In this document: piece after piece, positions 1-9,110 of the stretch
Numbering within the stretch: the first letter of the stretch is position 1
Layout of the letters: each line of letters begins with the position of its first letter
Source of the DNA: Allocoprococcus sp004560705
GTDB taxonomy: Bacteria > Bacillota > Clostridia > Lachnospirales > Lachnospiraceae
Length of the DNA: 64,000 nt
NCBI RefSeq assembly: GCF_052065755.1
Contig: NZ_JBQHTK010000004.1
Span: 1 to 64,000 of the forward strand
Reading direction: 5' to 3'
Translations under genes and position numbers: made by a program
The notes under the pieces: model-generated
Told to the model about the DNA's origin: nothing
The model's database searches: none
What the model saw: only the letters and a program-made list of their open reading frames with translations

Positions 1-36
1 GGTGGGTGCGCGGATTCCGCACGATTAAAAAATATT

Positions 37-63
37 ATAAAAAAACCCCTCTTCACTGGGGTT
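37..63 (-). terminator. Rho-independent terminator of lacZ
   Basis: Read on the minus strand, a six-pair stem (AACCCC with GGGGTT, 44-49 and 58-63) is followed by a run of seven T. It lies about 60 bases beyond the beta-galactosidase stop codon, so it most likely ends that transcript. Confidence 0.75.
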
Positions 64-121
64 GTTTTAAGTGCAACTAGTTGTTGTACTGTTCCCGGGC
101 CCCCATGTCTCTCTCTCTTAA

Positions 122-3100
122 TTAAATTCCTCTAAACCGGAAGGTAAATTCCATATGTCCGTCTGCCGGAAGCAGGTATTCCGGGTGTGTTTTCGCACCC
201 CAGCTGTCGTCTCCGGCAATTCCCATCTGTGCCAGGGAAGTACGGATCACCGTGTAATGTACAGCCGGCAGTTCGTATGGATGGCGGGCATTTTCCATCT
301 CATGCGGTGTCCATGGAAGGGCGGAGAAATTCATACCGTCACCGGTGAATAACAGTCCGCGGCCGCGTTTGTCGGTTACTTTTGCCCAGCGGACACCGGT
401 CTTATTTCCGGTCTCCTGCGGAACGATATAGTGTGCGACGTTATCGGCAACCTGATTTTTGTAGATGCCGAGTTTGCCGCCTTTACACCGGTCTGCGTAA
501 GTTTCTTCCGGTCCCATTCCGTACCATTCCAGCTGATTGTAATCGGCATTGATCTTCATGATCATTCCGAATTCCGGCATGGAGCCCAGACCTTCCGGGA
601 TATCGCAGGATAAGGTTGTCTCGATGGTTCCGTCTCCATATACGGTGTAGGCTACCTTGCAGTCTGCGACCGGTTTCGTCGGCAGTACATAGGTAAATGT
701 GATGGTTGCACTGTTCTCGTTTTCCTGAAGCACCGGGTCATAGGATTTCACAGGTCCGGAAGCAGAAGAAAGGAAATCTTTGTGCGACAGATAAAGGCTT
801 GCGAGCTTCCACTGGCCGTAGAACATCGGCATTCCGTTTCCTTCGTCGTTATCTACCGGGGCGCGCCAGAAGTTCGGTTTTGGAATGCTCTCGATCATTT
901 CCACACCTGCATACCGGTAGGATACCAGTCCACCGGTCAGATAGGAGAAGAGTGCATCAAAGTTTTCGCCTTTTACGCCGATGTTGACTTTTCCTCTGAT
1001 GATTTTGACCGGTTTTTCACAGGAATAAGAAAGCGCACGGTCAAATTCTGAAACGGTGTATACATATTGTCCGAATGCAACTTCATGACCGGCCGGAGCC
1101 CATAGGGTATCCTCTATTAAATGGAAGGATACGGTTACGGTATACTCACCGGCTTTTGTTTGTTCAGGGATCGGCAGATCGTATTCCCGGCTGGATAACG
1201 GTGCAACGTCTGTTGCAAGTGTGGCTTTGCGGATCTGCTTTCCGTCTTTGGCCAGTGTGACGATGCAGCGGAAGGTGTCGGTGTTGGTGAACAGGTTTTT
1301 GTTGATGACAAGAACCTTATCACGGCTTACTTCTGCGGTAATGTTCTGATAATTGAATTTGACTTCCTGCATCTTCGGAGACGGAGTACGGTCGCCGCCG
1401 TATACGATTCCGTTGGCGCTGAAGTTGTAGTCGGTCGGACGTTCGCCGAAGTCACCGCCGTATGCCTGGAATTCTTGTCCGTAACGGTCTTTTTTGGTAA
1501 TCGTCTGGTCTACATAATCCCAGATGAATCCTCCCTGATAGAGTGGTTCTGTGTCCGTCAGATCTGTGTATTTATGCATGGCTCCGCAGGAATTTCCCAT
1601 GGCGTGCGTGTATTCACAGCAGATGAACGGTTTGTCCCTGTGCTCGTTTAAGAAGGCCTGAATTCTGGCAGCCGAAGGATACATCTGGCTTTCCATATCG
1701 CTTGTATCGTTGTAGCGGCGATCCTGGAAGACTCCTTCGTAGTGCACAAGGCGGGTCGAATCCAGTTCTCGGAATTTATCGGACATTTTTTTGATCACGC
1801 TTCCTCCGTAGGACTCATTTCCGCAGGACCAGATCAGAACAGACGGATGGTTCTTGTCTCTTTGGTAAATGGAATTGACACGGTCAAGAAGTGGTGCTTC
1901 CCAGTGCGGTTTATCCCCCGGAATCGCATATTCATAATCGCCTCCGCGGATCACAACATCCCAGGAACCGTGGGTTTCCATATTGTTTTCGTCGATCAGG
2001 TAGAGACCGTATACGTCACACAACTTATAAAGTCTGGAATCGTTCGGATAGTGGCAGGTACGGATCGCGTTGATGTTGTGGCATTTCATGGTAACCACAT
2101 CCTGAACAAGCTCTTCCGGCTGCGGAACGCGGCCTGCAAATGTGCTGAATTCATGGCGGTTGGCGCCTTTGAATACGATTCTCTTTCCATTCAGGAGCAT
2201 GAGGCTGTCCTTCAGTTCAAAACGGCGGAAACCGACGCCTTCTGCGATCACTTCTGTAATCTTTCCTGCTTCATCCTCAACGGTCAGAAGAAGTTCATAC
2301 AGGTTCGGCACTTCGGCGCTCCAGAGCCGGAAGCCTTGGAGAGAAAGGCTGAGATGGCCTTCACCGTCAGAGAGGGTAAATTCGGCTTCGGCAAATTTGT
2401 CCGCCGCTTCATCGCCCGGATCGTCAGCTGTGCTGCCCGGAAAATGGTATAAAGGCAGTCTGGTCAGTCTGGCTTTCACGGTTCCATTTCCAAGAGACCG
2501 GACATCGATCAAAAGTTCGCCTGTGGAACAGGTGTCATCCAGCAGGGTACGGATTTTCAGATCATCAATATGTACAGCCGGTTTGGTGTAGAGAAAAACA
2601 TCCCGGAAAATGCCGGAGAAACGGTAGAAGTCCTGATCCTCCGCCCAGCTTCCGCTGGTCCATTTGTATACCTGGACGGCTAATTTATTTTCGCCTTCCG
2701 TCAGATAAGGCGTCAGCTCGAAATCAGAAGGAGTGAAGCTGTCTTCACTGTATCCGACATAGTGTCCGTTCAGCCAGAGCGCCATTCCACTTTCCACACC
2801 CTGGAAGGAAATGAATAACGGCTGGCCCTTCATGTGCTCCGGTACACGGAAGTATTTCACATAGCTTGCAGTCGGATTAAATTCGGTCGGGATCTCCCCG
2901 TCCCAGATGTCTTCACGACCGTCCCATGGATACTGGGTGTTAACGTATGCAGGAATATCGTAGCCTTCCATCTGAATATGGGCAGGTACACGGATATCAC
3001 TCCAGTTTCTGCAGTCATGTTCTAAAGATTCAAAATCTTTGACTGTATCAGAAAGATTCCGGCCGTAGGAAAATTTCCAGATACCATTCAGTGAAAAGCG

Positions 3101-3220
3101 AAATGGATTTTCTTTGTTTCTTAAATGTTCTTCATCCGGAAAATATTCATGGTCGGAGTGAGCCGGGAGAACATTTTCTTTGAAAAAGGTGCTGTCTTTT
3201 AATTTGTTGTAATCAAACAT
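122..3220 (-). CDS. lacZ: beta-galactosidase, GH2 family
   Basis: A cytoplasmic beta-galactosidase of 1032 residues, the usual length for LacZ-type GH2 enzymes; it hydrolyses terminal beta-galactosides. The order is an N-terminal jelly roll (about 40-215), immunoglobulin-like domain, TIM barrel (about 335-620), second sandwich domain and C-terminal small-chain domain. The catalytic acid/base is E469 in the CGNES motif and the nucleophile E536 in CCEYTHAMGNS; the metal/sugar segment DENNMETHGS precedes them. The start at 3220 has AGGAGG 8 bases upstream, whereas a longer reading would run into the divergent promoter. It is transcribed away from two AraC regulators and a galactoside transporter/GH53 operon, which suggests it finishes degradation of imported galacto-oligosaccharides. 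No signal peptide is seen. Confidence 0.95.
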   Translation of the reverse strand: MFDYNKLKDSTFFKENVLPAHSDHEYFPDEEHLRNKENPFRFSLNGIWKFSYGRNLSDTVKDFESLEHDCRNWSDIRVPAHIQMEGYDIPAYVNTQYPWDGREDIWDGEIPTEFNPTASYVKYFRVPEHMKGQPLFISFQGVESGMALWLNGHYVGYSEDSFTPSDFELTPYLTEGENKLAVQVYKWTSGSWAEDQDFYRFSGIFRDVFLYTKPAVHIDDLKIRTLLDDTCSTGELLIDVRSLGNGTVKARLTRLPLYHFPGSTADDPGDEAADKFAEAEFTLSDGEGHLSLSLQGFRLWSAEVPNLYELLLTVEDEAGKITEVIAEGVGFRRFELKDSLMLLNGKRIVFKGANRHEFSTFAGRVPQPEELVQDVVTMKCHNINAIRTCHYPNDSRLYKLCDVYGLYLIDENNMETHGSWDVVIRGGDYEYAIPGDKPHWEAPLLDRVNSIYQRDKNHPSVLIWSCGNESYGGSVIKKMSDKFRELDSTRLVHYEGVFQDRRYNDTSDMESQMYPSAARIQAFLNEHRDKPFICCEYTHAMGNSCGAMHKYTDLTDTEPLYQGGFIWDYVDQTITKKDRYGQEFQAYGGDFGERPTDYNFSANGIVYGGDRTPSPKMQEVKFNYQNITAEVSRDKVLVINKNLFTNTDTFRCIVTLAKDGKQIRKATLATDVAPLSSREYDLPIPEQTKAGEYTVTVSFHLIEDTLWAPAGHEVAFGQYVYTVSEFDRALSYSCEKPVKIIRGKVNIGVKGENFDALFSYLTGGLVSYRYAGVEMIESIPKPNFWRAPVDNDEGNGMPMFYGQWKLASLYLSHKDFLSSASGPVKSYDPVLQENENSATITFTYVLPTKPVADCKVAYTVYGDGTIETTLSCDIPEGLGSMPEFGMIMKINADYNQLEWYGMGPEETYADRCKGGKLGIYKNQVADNVAHYIVPQETGNKTGVRWAKVTDKRGRGLLFTGDGMNFSALPWTPHEMENARHPYELPAVHYTVIRTSLAQMGIAGDDSWGAKTHPEYLLPADGHMEFTFRFRGI

Positions 3221-3278
3221 GGTAAACCTCCTGTAGAATCTCGCATCGGATTGATTCTTGTTCGTTGATATTACTTTC

Positions 3279-3307
3279 ATTATGAGCAACAGAGTCGAAT
3301 TGTGCAA
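3279..3307 (-). promoter_or_regulatory. lacZ promoter
   Basis: On the minus strand TTGCAC (3307-3302) is spaced 17 bases from CATAAT (3284-3279), which places transcription start near 3270, about 50 bases before the lacZ ATG. It lies back to back with the AraC promoter, so one regulator bound here could act on both. Confidence 0.55.
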
Positions 3308-3338
3308 TATAAATTCGGTTCCAGTATATGGAAAAATG

Positions 3339-3367
3339 TTGTATTTCGACTTTATATACATTATACT
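3339..3367 (+). promoter_or_regulatory. promoter of the AraC regulator pair
   Basis: TTGTAT at 3339-3344, 17-base spacer, TATACT at 3362-3367. Transcription would start near 3374, giving a leader of about 48 bases with an AGGAGGGG ribosome site before the ATG at 3422. Confidence 0.55.
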
Positions 3368-3421
3368 GAAGAAAAGAAACAATCGTATCGTCAGATGGCT
3401 GCGAAAACAGAGGAGGGGAAT

Positions 3422-4249
3422 ATGGCAGATACATACAAATATGAATATTACGCTACCGACAAACTACTGAATTCGTTGTCTGTATACAATACCGGTTATG
3501 AAAAATGCCATCCGGGTTATCAGTGGGGCCCCGGAATCCGGGATCACTATCTGATCCATCATGTTATTCGCGGAAAGGGGAGTTATGTGCTTGAGGGAAG
3601 AATGTATCATCTGAATGCCGGTGATACGTTCCTTTTGTTTCCAAATGTAGAAGCCAGTTATCGCGCGGATGAGGAGGAACCGTGGGAGTATGCGTGGGTA
3701 GGATTTGCGGGCACGGATGCCTATTCTATGATTGCAAATACCGATTTTTCAAAGAAGAATCCGGTTCTGGATCAGAGACTGATCAGCGACGAGCTGTTCC
3801 GGAAGATCCAGGCAGTGTACAATGCGAATGGAAATACATTTCGTGACGCGGTTGCCATGACGGGGGCACTCTACTCGCTGATGGGATTTCTGATGCAGCA
3901 TTCGAAGGGAGAAGAAAAAGCAGACAATCTTCAGCAGCATTATGTGGAGCGGGCCAGACAGTATATCGCGGAACAGTATTCATATCCGATCACGGTGGAA
4001 GATGTCGCAGTTTATACGGGAATCAGCAGAAGTTATCTTTTTCGTCTGTTTCGCACGATGATGAAGCAGTCTCCGAAAGAATATCTTCTGGAGTACCGGA
4101 TCAGGCAGGCGTGCCAGCTACTGAATCAAACAGAACTTCCGGTGGGAAGCATTGCACATTCAGTGGGGTTTGAGGATAATCTGTATTTTTCGAAGGTGTT
4201 TAAGAAATATAAGAACTGTACACCGTCGGAATACAGATGCATGAAATGA
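3422..4249 (+). CDS. AraC-family transcriptional regulator
   Basis: A 275-residue regulator with an N-terminal cupin-like sensor half (sugar-binding arm with RGKGSYVLEG and the LLFPN loop) and a C-terminal pair of helix-turn-helix motifs (about 175-275; ending in GFEDNLYFSKVFKKY, the hallmark second AraC helix). The start at 3422 has AGGAGGGG close by; upstream in-frame starts lie inside the promoter. It is divergent from lacZ and followed after 17 bases by a second AraC-type gene, so it is the best candidate for the galactoside-responsive activator of lacZ and perhaps of the transporter operon. The effector is not deducible from sequence. Confidence 0.9.
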   Translation: MADTYKYEYYATDKLLNSLSVYNTGYEKCHPGYQWGPGIRDHYLIHHVIRGKGSYVLEGRMYHLNAGDTFLLFPNVEASYRADEEEPWEYAWVGFAGTDAYSMIANTDFSKKNPVLDQRLISDELFRKIQAVYNANGNTFRDAVAMTGALYSLMGFLMQHSKGEEKADNLQQHYVERARQYIAEQYSYPITVEDVAVYTGISRSYLFRLFRTMMKQSPKEYLLEYRIRQACQLLNQTELPVGSIAHSVGFEDNLYFSKVFKKYKNCTPSEYRCMK

Positions 4250-4272
4250 GTTCGTGACAGGGAGAAATGGTG

Positions 4273-5205
4273 ATGAAAAAGAAAGATAAAATGCAGTTCC
4301 GGTTTTATGAGATGGGACCAAATACACAGGTTCTCGCACTGCTTGGGGAAGACTGGATCCGTCCTTACGGGCAGGATATCGTGGATCTTCATTTCCATAA
4401 TTATATGGAGATCGGAGTATGCTACAACGGACATGGGGAATGTACGCTGCGTGACAAGAACTGTACATTTCAGAAGGACAGTATTCTGATCATTCCCCCG
4501 AATTATCCACACAATAATACAAGTGATAAAGGAACCGTTGCCTACTGGGAGTGGATGTATTTTGACATGGACAATGTGATAAAGGATATGAATGAAATGT
4601 CGCACAATAAGCTTGATACGGAAAAGCTGTTGAATATGATTTATTCGGAACCACTGTTCTACCAGAAAGAAGAATATCAGACATTATCCAATATTATTAT
4701 GGAGATCCGCGAGGAGAATTACCGAAAAGAATATATGTATCATGAGAAGGTTCGTGGACTTCTTCAGTCTTTTACAGTAGAATTGATCCGGATCCATAAT
4801 GTAAACAGTAAGATGTCCAGAAAGAATCCGCGGAATATTCAGATCGTGCCGGCACTGAATTATGTGAAAGCTCATTATAATGATGAAAACATCCGTATAC
4901 AGGACCTTGCGGATGTGTGCAATATCAGTGAAAGTCATTTCCGAAGGATTTTTCAGGAGTGCATGAATATGACGCCCAATGATTATGTCAATGTCATACG
5001 GATTCACGAGGCATGCAATCTTCTTCTTAAGAAACATGCAACGATGGACGAAATTGCTTACCGGGTCGGTTATGGCAATGTGTCTACTTTTAACCGTAAT
5101 TTTAAGCGAATCATAGGCATGTCACCGTATCAGTGGAAAAAATCGCCGGAAAATTATGCCGGACAGATGATGGATTTTAATATCAGTGCATTGAAAGGAT
5201 GGTAG
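4273..5205 (+). CDS. AraC-family transcriptional regulator (second)
   Basis: A 310-residue protein with an N-terminal cupin sensor half (HFHNYMEIGVCYNGHGE, then a proline-rich loop near IIPPNYPHN) and a C-terminal double helix-turn-helix (about 190-290, with GYGNVSTFNRNFKR and GMSPYQWKK). The start at 4273 is preferred to an ATG six bases earlier because GGGAG then has normal spacing. It differs clearly from the preceding AraC gene, so this is not a recent duplication. Tandem regulators beside an ABC sugar operon suggest one controls lacZ and one the transporter, but which does which is inference. Confidence 0.88.
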   Translation: MKKKDKMQFRFYEMGPNTQVLALLGEDWIRPYGQDIVDLHFHNYMEIGVCYNGHGECTLRDKNCTFQKDSILIIPPNYPHNNTSDKGTVAYWEWMYFDMDNVIKDMNEMSHNKLDTEKLLNMIYSEPLFYQKEEYQTLSNIIMEIREENYRKEYMYHEKVRGLLQSFTVELIRIHNVNSKMSRKNPRNIQIVPALNYVKAHYNDENIRIQDLADVCNISESHFRRIFQECMNMTPNDYVNVIRIHEACNLLLKKHATMDEIAYRVGYGNVSTFNRNFKRIIGMSPYQWKKSPENYAGQMMDFNISALKGW

Positions 5206-5209
5206 CAAC

Positions 5210-5719
5210 ATGGATTACAGAATGGTGAAACAGGTGCATAAGAGGATCAAGACTTCCACAAAAGTATTGAAGAATGTGATGATCGTCCTCTGTGTGCTTT
5301 TTGTGCTTATAGGCATCATATTTGACAGAGGGATGCTGTTTCTGGCACTTTTGACAGCGGGGATGTATTTTTTATATGATACATATGCCGTGAAAGATTA
5401 TGAATATGTGATGGAAGGCAATCAATTTACAATTTCTGTTATACAGGCAAAACGGCATCGGAGGGAAGTACATGTGCTGAATCTGAAAGATATGGAAGTG
5501 CTCGCGCCGAACTGGCATGATGCGGTGGCAAAATACCGGAAAAACGGGGGGACAGAAATACTTCCGAAATTCGACTATACTTCCTATGAGCCGGAAATAC
5601 CTTATTATACTATGATTATTATGGAAAACAGAAAGAAAATCAAATTACTCCTGGACCTGGAAGATGATATGATTGCTGCTATAAAACGTATGTATCCACA
5701 AAAAGTTTTCCTTTCATGA
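5210..5719 (+). CDS. small membrane protein, two N-terminal helices
   Basis: A 169-residue protein. Two hydrophobic helices (about residues 23-40 and 44-62) are followed by a soluble domain of about 105 residues rich in beta-strand pattern (YVMEGNQFTISVIQAKR, then a conserved-looking NLKDMEVLAP). The layout resembles the DUF6106-type membrane proteins common in Lachnospiraceae, but that assignment is from memory and uncertain. It follows the second AraC gene by 4 bases and a terminator lies right behind it, so it is the last gene of that transcript. Function unknown. Confidence 0.7.
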   Translation: MDYRMVKQVHKRIKTSTKVLKNVMIVLCVLFVLIGIIFDRGMLFLALLTAGMYFLYDTYAVKDYEYVMEGNQFTISVIQAKRHRREVHVLNLKDMEVLAPNWHDAVAKYRKNGGTEILPKFDYTSYEPEIPYYTMIIMENRKKIKLLLDLEDDMIAAIKRMYPQKVFLS

Positions 5720-5728
5720 CGGTAAAAT

Positions 5729-5763
5729 GACCAGTTATCCTTTGGGATGCTGGTCTTTTTTGT
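5729..5763 (+). terminator. Rho-independent terminator
   Basis: GACCAG (5729-5734) pairs with CTGGTC (5750-5755), extended inward by TATCC with GGATG, and is followed by TTTTTT. It ends the araC-araC-membrane protein transcript and separates it from the transporter operon. Confidence 0.85.
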
Positions 5764-5810
5764 GTAAAACGTCGAATGAAAGGCGAAAAAATGATTGAAA
5801 ATGCCTCTTT

Positions 5811-5855
5811 TTTAATTGAATATATCCGCAATTAAATGATATGGGCAAGTATAAT
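5811..5855 (+). promoter_or_regulatory. putative operator and promoter of the sugar-transport operon
   Basis: A perfect inverted repeat, TTTAATTG (5811-5818) and CAATTAAA (5829-5836) with a 10-base spacer, lies 14 bases upstream of a perfect TATAAT (5850-5855). The expected -35 position falls in the right arm and is a poor match to consensus, as in activator-dependent promoters. An AraC-type regulator from the adjacent genes is the likely binder, by inference only. Confidence 0.5.
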
Positions 5856-5936
5856 TATGCCTAGAGAAACACAAAAAGAAATGCGGAAATTAAGCGATGT
5901 GCACAAATGCATTTCAAAGAAAAAGGAGGATTCAGT

Positions 5937-7244
5937 ATGAAAAAAAAGAAATTGATGGCATTGTTTCTCGCCGGTACCATGGTGCTTTCTCTGGCAGCAT
6001 GCGGAGGCGGCAAAAGCTCTGAAGAGTCTTCAGAGGCAACAAGCAGTGATGAAAACACTTTGACGGTTGCAGCATGGGATCCGTCATTCAACATCCCTGC
6101 TCTTCAGGCTGCAGCCGAGGATTACAAGGCGAATGTGAATCCGGATTTCGTTCTTGAAATCAAAGAACAGTCCGGCTCAGCTGACATTGAGACGGCGATC
6201 ACAACCGCTGCATCAGCAGGCAATTATGAGACATTGCCGGACATTGTTCTGTTCCAGGATCACTGGTTTGCAAACTACTATGCAAACTACCCGGATGCAT
6301 GGCAGGACATCAACGATGCAGATGTAAAATGGGATGATTTCTCACAGGAAAAGCTGGGGTATTCTACAATTGATGGCAAGCATTTCGGTATGCCGGTAGA
6401 CAACGGTGCAGTTATCACTGCTTATCGTGTTGACCTTCTGGAAGAATGTGGATATACCATCGATGACATGACCGGAATTACATGGGATGAATTCATTGAG
6501 ATCGGTAAAGTAGTAAAAGAAAAGACAGGAAAATATCTGATGTGTATGGACGGTGACGGCAATGACCTTGTATATCTGATGCTTCAGGCAGAGGGTGTAT
6601 CTCAGTTCAAAGACGGAAAACCGTACATTGTTGGAAATGATACTCTGAAGGAAGTTGTTCAGACAATCGTGAAAATGGCTCAGGAAGGCGTGCTCCTTCT
6701 TTCCAACAGCTGGTCAGATTACACAGACCAGGCAATCCAGGGCGATCAGGTTGCAGGCGTTATGAACGGTAACTGGATCATTCCGACCATGGAAAAGGTT
6801 GAAGCTAACAGCGGTAAATGGGAGATCACAACGATGCCGACTCTGACAGGTGCAGAGGGATATGCTTCTAACGGTGGCGCTTCTCTTTACATTACAGCAA
6901 ACTGCAAGAAGACAGACCTTGCAAAAGACTTCCTTGCATACACATTTGGTGGAAGCACAGCTACATATGACAAGGCTCTTACAGACGGCGGCGTAATTTC
7001 TTGTTATGCTCCGGCAGGTGAGTCTGATGTATACAATCAGGGTGTTGTGTTCTTCAACGACCAGCCAATCTATACAAAGATCGTAGAAATGGGAACTCAT
7101 GTTCAGACCATTGAACAGAGTGATTATCACTATACCTGCCGTACACAGATTGCAGCTGCAATCATCAACATTATCAACGGCGGAAATATTGATGATGAAC
7201 TTCAGCTTGCTGAGGATCAGTTGAATCACGAAATGGGCAACTAA
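5937..7244 (+). CDS. ABC transporter sugar-binding lipoprotein (family 1), GanS-like
   Basis: A 435-residue extracellular solute-binding protein. The N-terminus is a lipoprotein signal (KKKK, hydrophobic stretch, LSLAAC, cleaved before Cys at about residue 21), followed by a Ser/Glu-rich linker and a type-1 sugar-binding fold (MalE/MsmE group). The start at 5937 has AAGGAGG seven bases upstream. It is first in an operon with two permeases and a GH53 galactanase; this arrangement matches the ganSPQ galacto-oligosaccharide importer of Bacillus, so galactan-derived oligosaccharides are the likely cargo. A strong hairpin directly after the gene would give more binding protein than permease. Ligand identity is inferred from neighbours. 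Confidence 0.9.
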   Translation: MKKKKLMALFLAGTMVLSLAACGGGKSSEESSEATSSDENTLTVAAWDPSFNIPALQAAAEDYKANVNPDFVLEIKEQSGSADIETAITTAASAGNYETLPDIVLFQDHWFANYYANYPDAWQDINDADVKWDDFSQEKLGYSTIDGKHFGMPVDNGAVITAYRVDLLEECGYTIDDMTGITWDEFIEIGKVVKEKTGKYLMCMDGDGNDLVYLMLQAEGVSQFKDGKPYIVGNDTLKEVVQTIVKMAQEGVLLLSNSWSDYTDQAIQGDQVAGVMNGNWIIPTMEKVEANSGKWEITTMPTLTGAEGYASNGGASLYITANCKKTDLAKDFLAYTFGGSTATYDKALTDGGVISCYAPAGESDVYNQGVVFFNDQPIYTKIVEMGTHVQTIEQSDYHYTCRTQIAAAIINIINGGNIDDELQLAEDQLNHEMGN

Positions 7245-7276
7245 TTCAAAGATATTAGGATTGAGCTAAGGCAAAC

Positions 7277-7310
7277 GGGGAAAACGATTTCCGTTTTCCC
7301 CTCTTTTCTT
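7277..7310 (+). terminator. intra-operon attenuating terminator
   Basis: GGGGAAAACG (7277-7286) pairs perfectly with CGTTTTCCCC (7292-7301), followed by TCTTTTCTT. Its position between the binding-protein gene and the permeases fits partial termination or 3'-end protection of the abundant lipoprotein mRNA. Confidence 0.8.
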
Positions 7311-7329
7311 ACCGATAGGGGGACATAAA

Positions 7330-8229
7330 GTGGAAAAGAAGAGAGGATTAACTTTACTTCAGAAACAGTCCAGAGCAGGATGGATTTTCCTTACTCCTGC
7401 AACTGTATTGATTGCAGTGATGAGTTTCTGGCCAATGATCAGTGCATTTCTGATGTCACTGAAGACCGGTTCCAGTGCGAACATGCAGTGGAATCAGCCG
7501 ATATTTAACAACTATGTGAGAATGTTTTCGGATAAACTGTTTCTTCGTTCTGTAGGAAACACATTTTTATATCTGATCATCCAGGTTCCGATCATGCTGG
7601 TACTTGCGATTCTTCTGGCACAGCTTTTGAACAACAGAGATCTGAAATTCAAAGGATTCTTCCGTACATGCGTTTTCCTGCCATGTGCAACAGCGCTGGT
7701 ATCTTACTCTTTGATTTTTAAATCTTTATTTGCTACAGAAGGTCTTATCAATACGATTCTCGTGAATCTGGGAATCCTGTCACAGAACTACAATTTCCTG
7801 GGAAATCCGACCAGCGCCAAGGCGGTTATCATTATCGCGTTGATCTGGAGATGGACCGGTTACAATATGGTGTTCTATCTGGCAGGCCTGCAGAACATTG
7901 AATATTCGGTATATGAAGCGGCAAAGATCGACGGCGCAAACGGCTGGAAGACATTCTGGGGAATTACGGTTCCGCTTCTGAAACCGACAATCATCATGAC
8001 ATTCATTATGTCAATCAACGGTACACTGCAGCTCTTCGATGAGTCTGTAAACCTTACAAACGGTGGCCCTGCAAATTCGACCATCACAATGTCACATTAT
8101 ATTTACAATAATACGTTCGGTACCGGTGTTGCCAACTTCGGTTATGCAACAGCTATGGCATTCTTCGTATTTATTATGGTAGGTATTCTGGCATTAATTA
8201 ACATGAAAGTAGGTGATACACGTGACTGA
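7330..8229 (+). CDS. ABC sugar transporter permease (MalF/GanP type)
   Basis: A 299-residue inner-membrane permease with about six transmembrane helices and the EAA coupling loop (YEAAKIDGANGWKTFWGITVP). It starts with GTG behind AGGGGGA. It pairs with the next permease to form the channel for the preceding binding protein. No ATP-binding subunit is encoded in this operon, so a shared MsmK/MsmX-type ATPase elsewhere must energise it (known for this family; inferred here). Confidence 0.92.
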   Translation: MEKKRGLTLLQKQSRAGWIFLTPATVLIAVMSFWPMISAFLMSLKTGSSANMQWNQPIFNNYVRMFSDKLFLRSVGNTFLYLIIQVPIMLVLAILLAQLLNNRDLKFKGFFRTCVFLPCATALVSYSLIFKSLFATEGLINTILVNLGILSQNYNFLGNPTSAKAVIIIALIWRWTGYNMVFYLAGLQNIEYSVYEAAKIDGANGWKTFWGITVPLLKPTIIMTFIMSINGTLQLFDESVNLTNGGPANSTITMSHYIYNNTFGTGVANFGYATAMAFFVFIMVGILALINMKVGDTRD

Positions 8230-9052
8230 GAAAAAGAACAGAAGTATGATCCAGCGCCGGTTGATTCCGACCTATGTTTTCCTCATAATTGTATCATTTA
8301 TTTCGGTGTTCCCGTTCTACTGGATGATTTCCGCAGCAACAAATACATCCTTCGATGTAGCGCAGGGACGCCTGCTTCCGGGAACCTATCTTGCAACAAA
8401 CTTTGCAAATCTTACAGCCGGGCGTGACCTTTGGGGAACGATGTGGAACTCCTTTATTTATGCATTCGTGCAGACGATTCTGGCGCTTCTCATCTGCTCA
8501 CTGGCAGGATTTGGTTTTGAATTATATCATGACAAGAAGAAAGATATTGTATTTACGATCCTTCTGCTTGCCATGATGATTCCGGGTGTGGCAACGATGA
8601 TTCCATTATTCCGGATGGTTTCAAAAATGGGACTGTTGAACTCTGTATGGGGCTTCATCCTTCCGGCCATATCGACTCCGTTTTTGATCATGATGTTCCG
8701 AAATAACTCGCGTAACTTCCCGGTCGATGTTATGGAGGCGGCCAGAATCGACGGCCTTAGAGAAATTCAGATTTTCTTCCGCATGTATATGCCGATGATG
8801 AAGTCAACCTACGCTGCAGCAGCAGTAGTAACATTCATGAATGCATGGAACTCCTACCTGTGGCCGAAGGTAATCATGACAGACACAAATGCGCAGACGA
8901 TGCCGATGCTGATTGCAAACCTGGCATCCGGATACACGACCGATTACGGCGTATTGATGCTCGGCGTATTGTTCTGTTCAGTTCCTACGATGGTAATCTT
9001 CTTCATTCTGCAGAAACAGTTCGCTGAAGGTTTGACCGGAGCGGTAAAATAA
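8222..9052 (+). CDS. ABC sugar transporter permease (MalG/GanQ type)
   Basis: A 276-residue permease with six predicted membrane helices and the EAA loop (MEAARIDGLREIQIFFRMYMP). The GTG at 8222 is chosen because AGGTGA stands six bases before it; the gene then overlaps the upstream permease by 8 bases, a usual sign of coupled translation. It is the second half of the transmembrane channel for the sugar importer. Another GTG nine bases earlier is possible. Confidence 0.9.
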   Translation: MTEKKNRSMIQRRLIPTYVFLIIVSFISVFPFYWMISAATNTSFDVAQGRLLPGTYLATNFANLTAGRDLWGTMWNSFIYAFVQTILALLICSLAGFGFELYHDKKKDIVFTILLLAMMIPGVATMIPLFRMVSKMGLLNSVWGFILPAISTPFLIMMFRNNSRNFPVDVMEAARIDGLREIQIFFRMYMPMMKSTYAAAAVVTFMNAWNSYLWPKVIMTDTNAQTMPMLIANLASGYTTDYGVLMLGVLFCSVPTMVIFFILQKQFAEGLTGAVK

Positions 9053-9110
9053 ACCATGAAAAAATTCTTATTTCAACATTTCGATATAACTAGATTAGGA
9101 GGGAATAAAA

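Noticed and set aside
1742..2452. 236-codon open frame on the plus strand
   Set aside because: It is wholly antisense to lacZ, has no ribosome site and a composition expected from the complementary codons.
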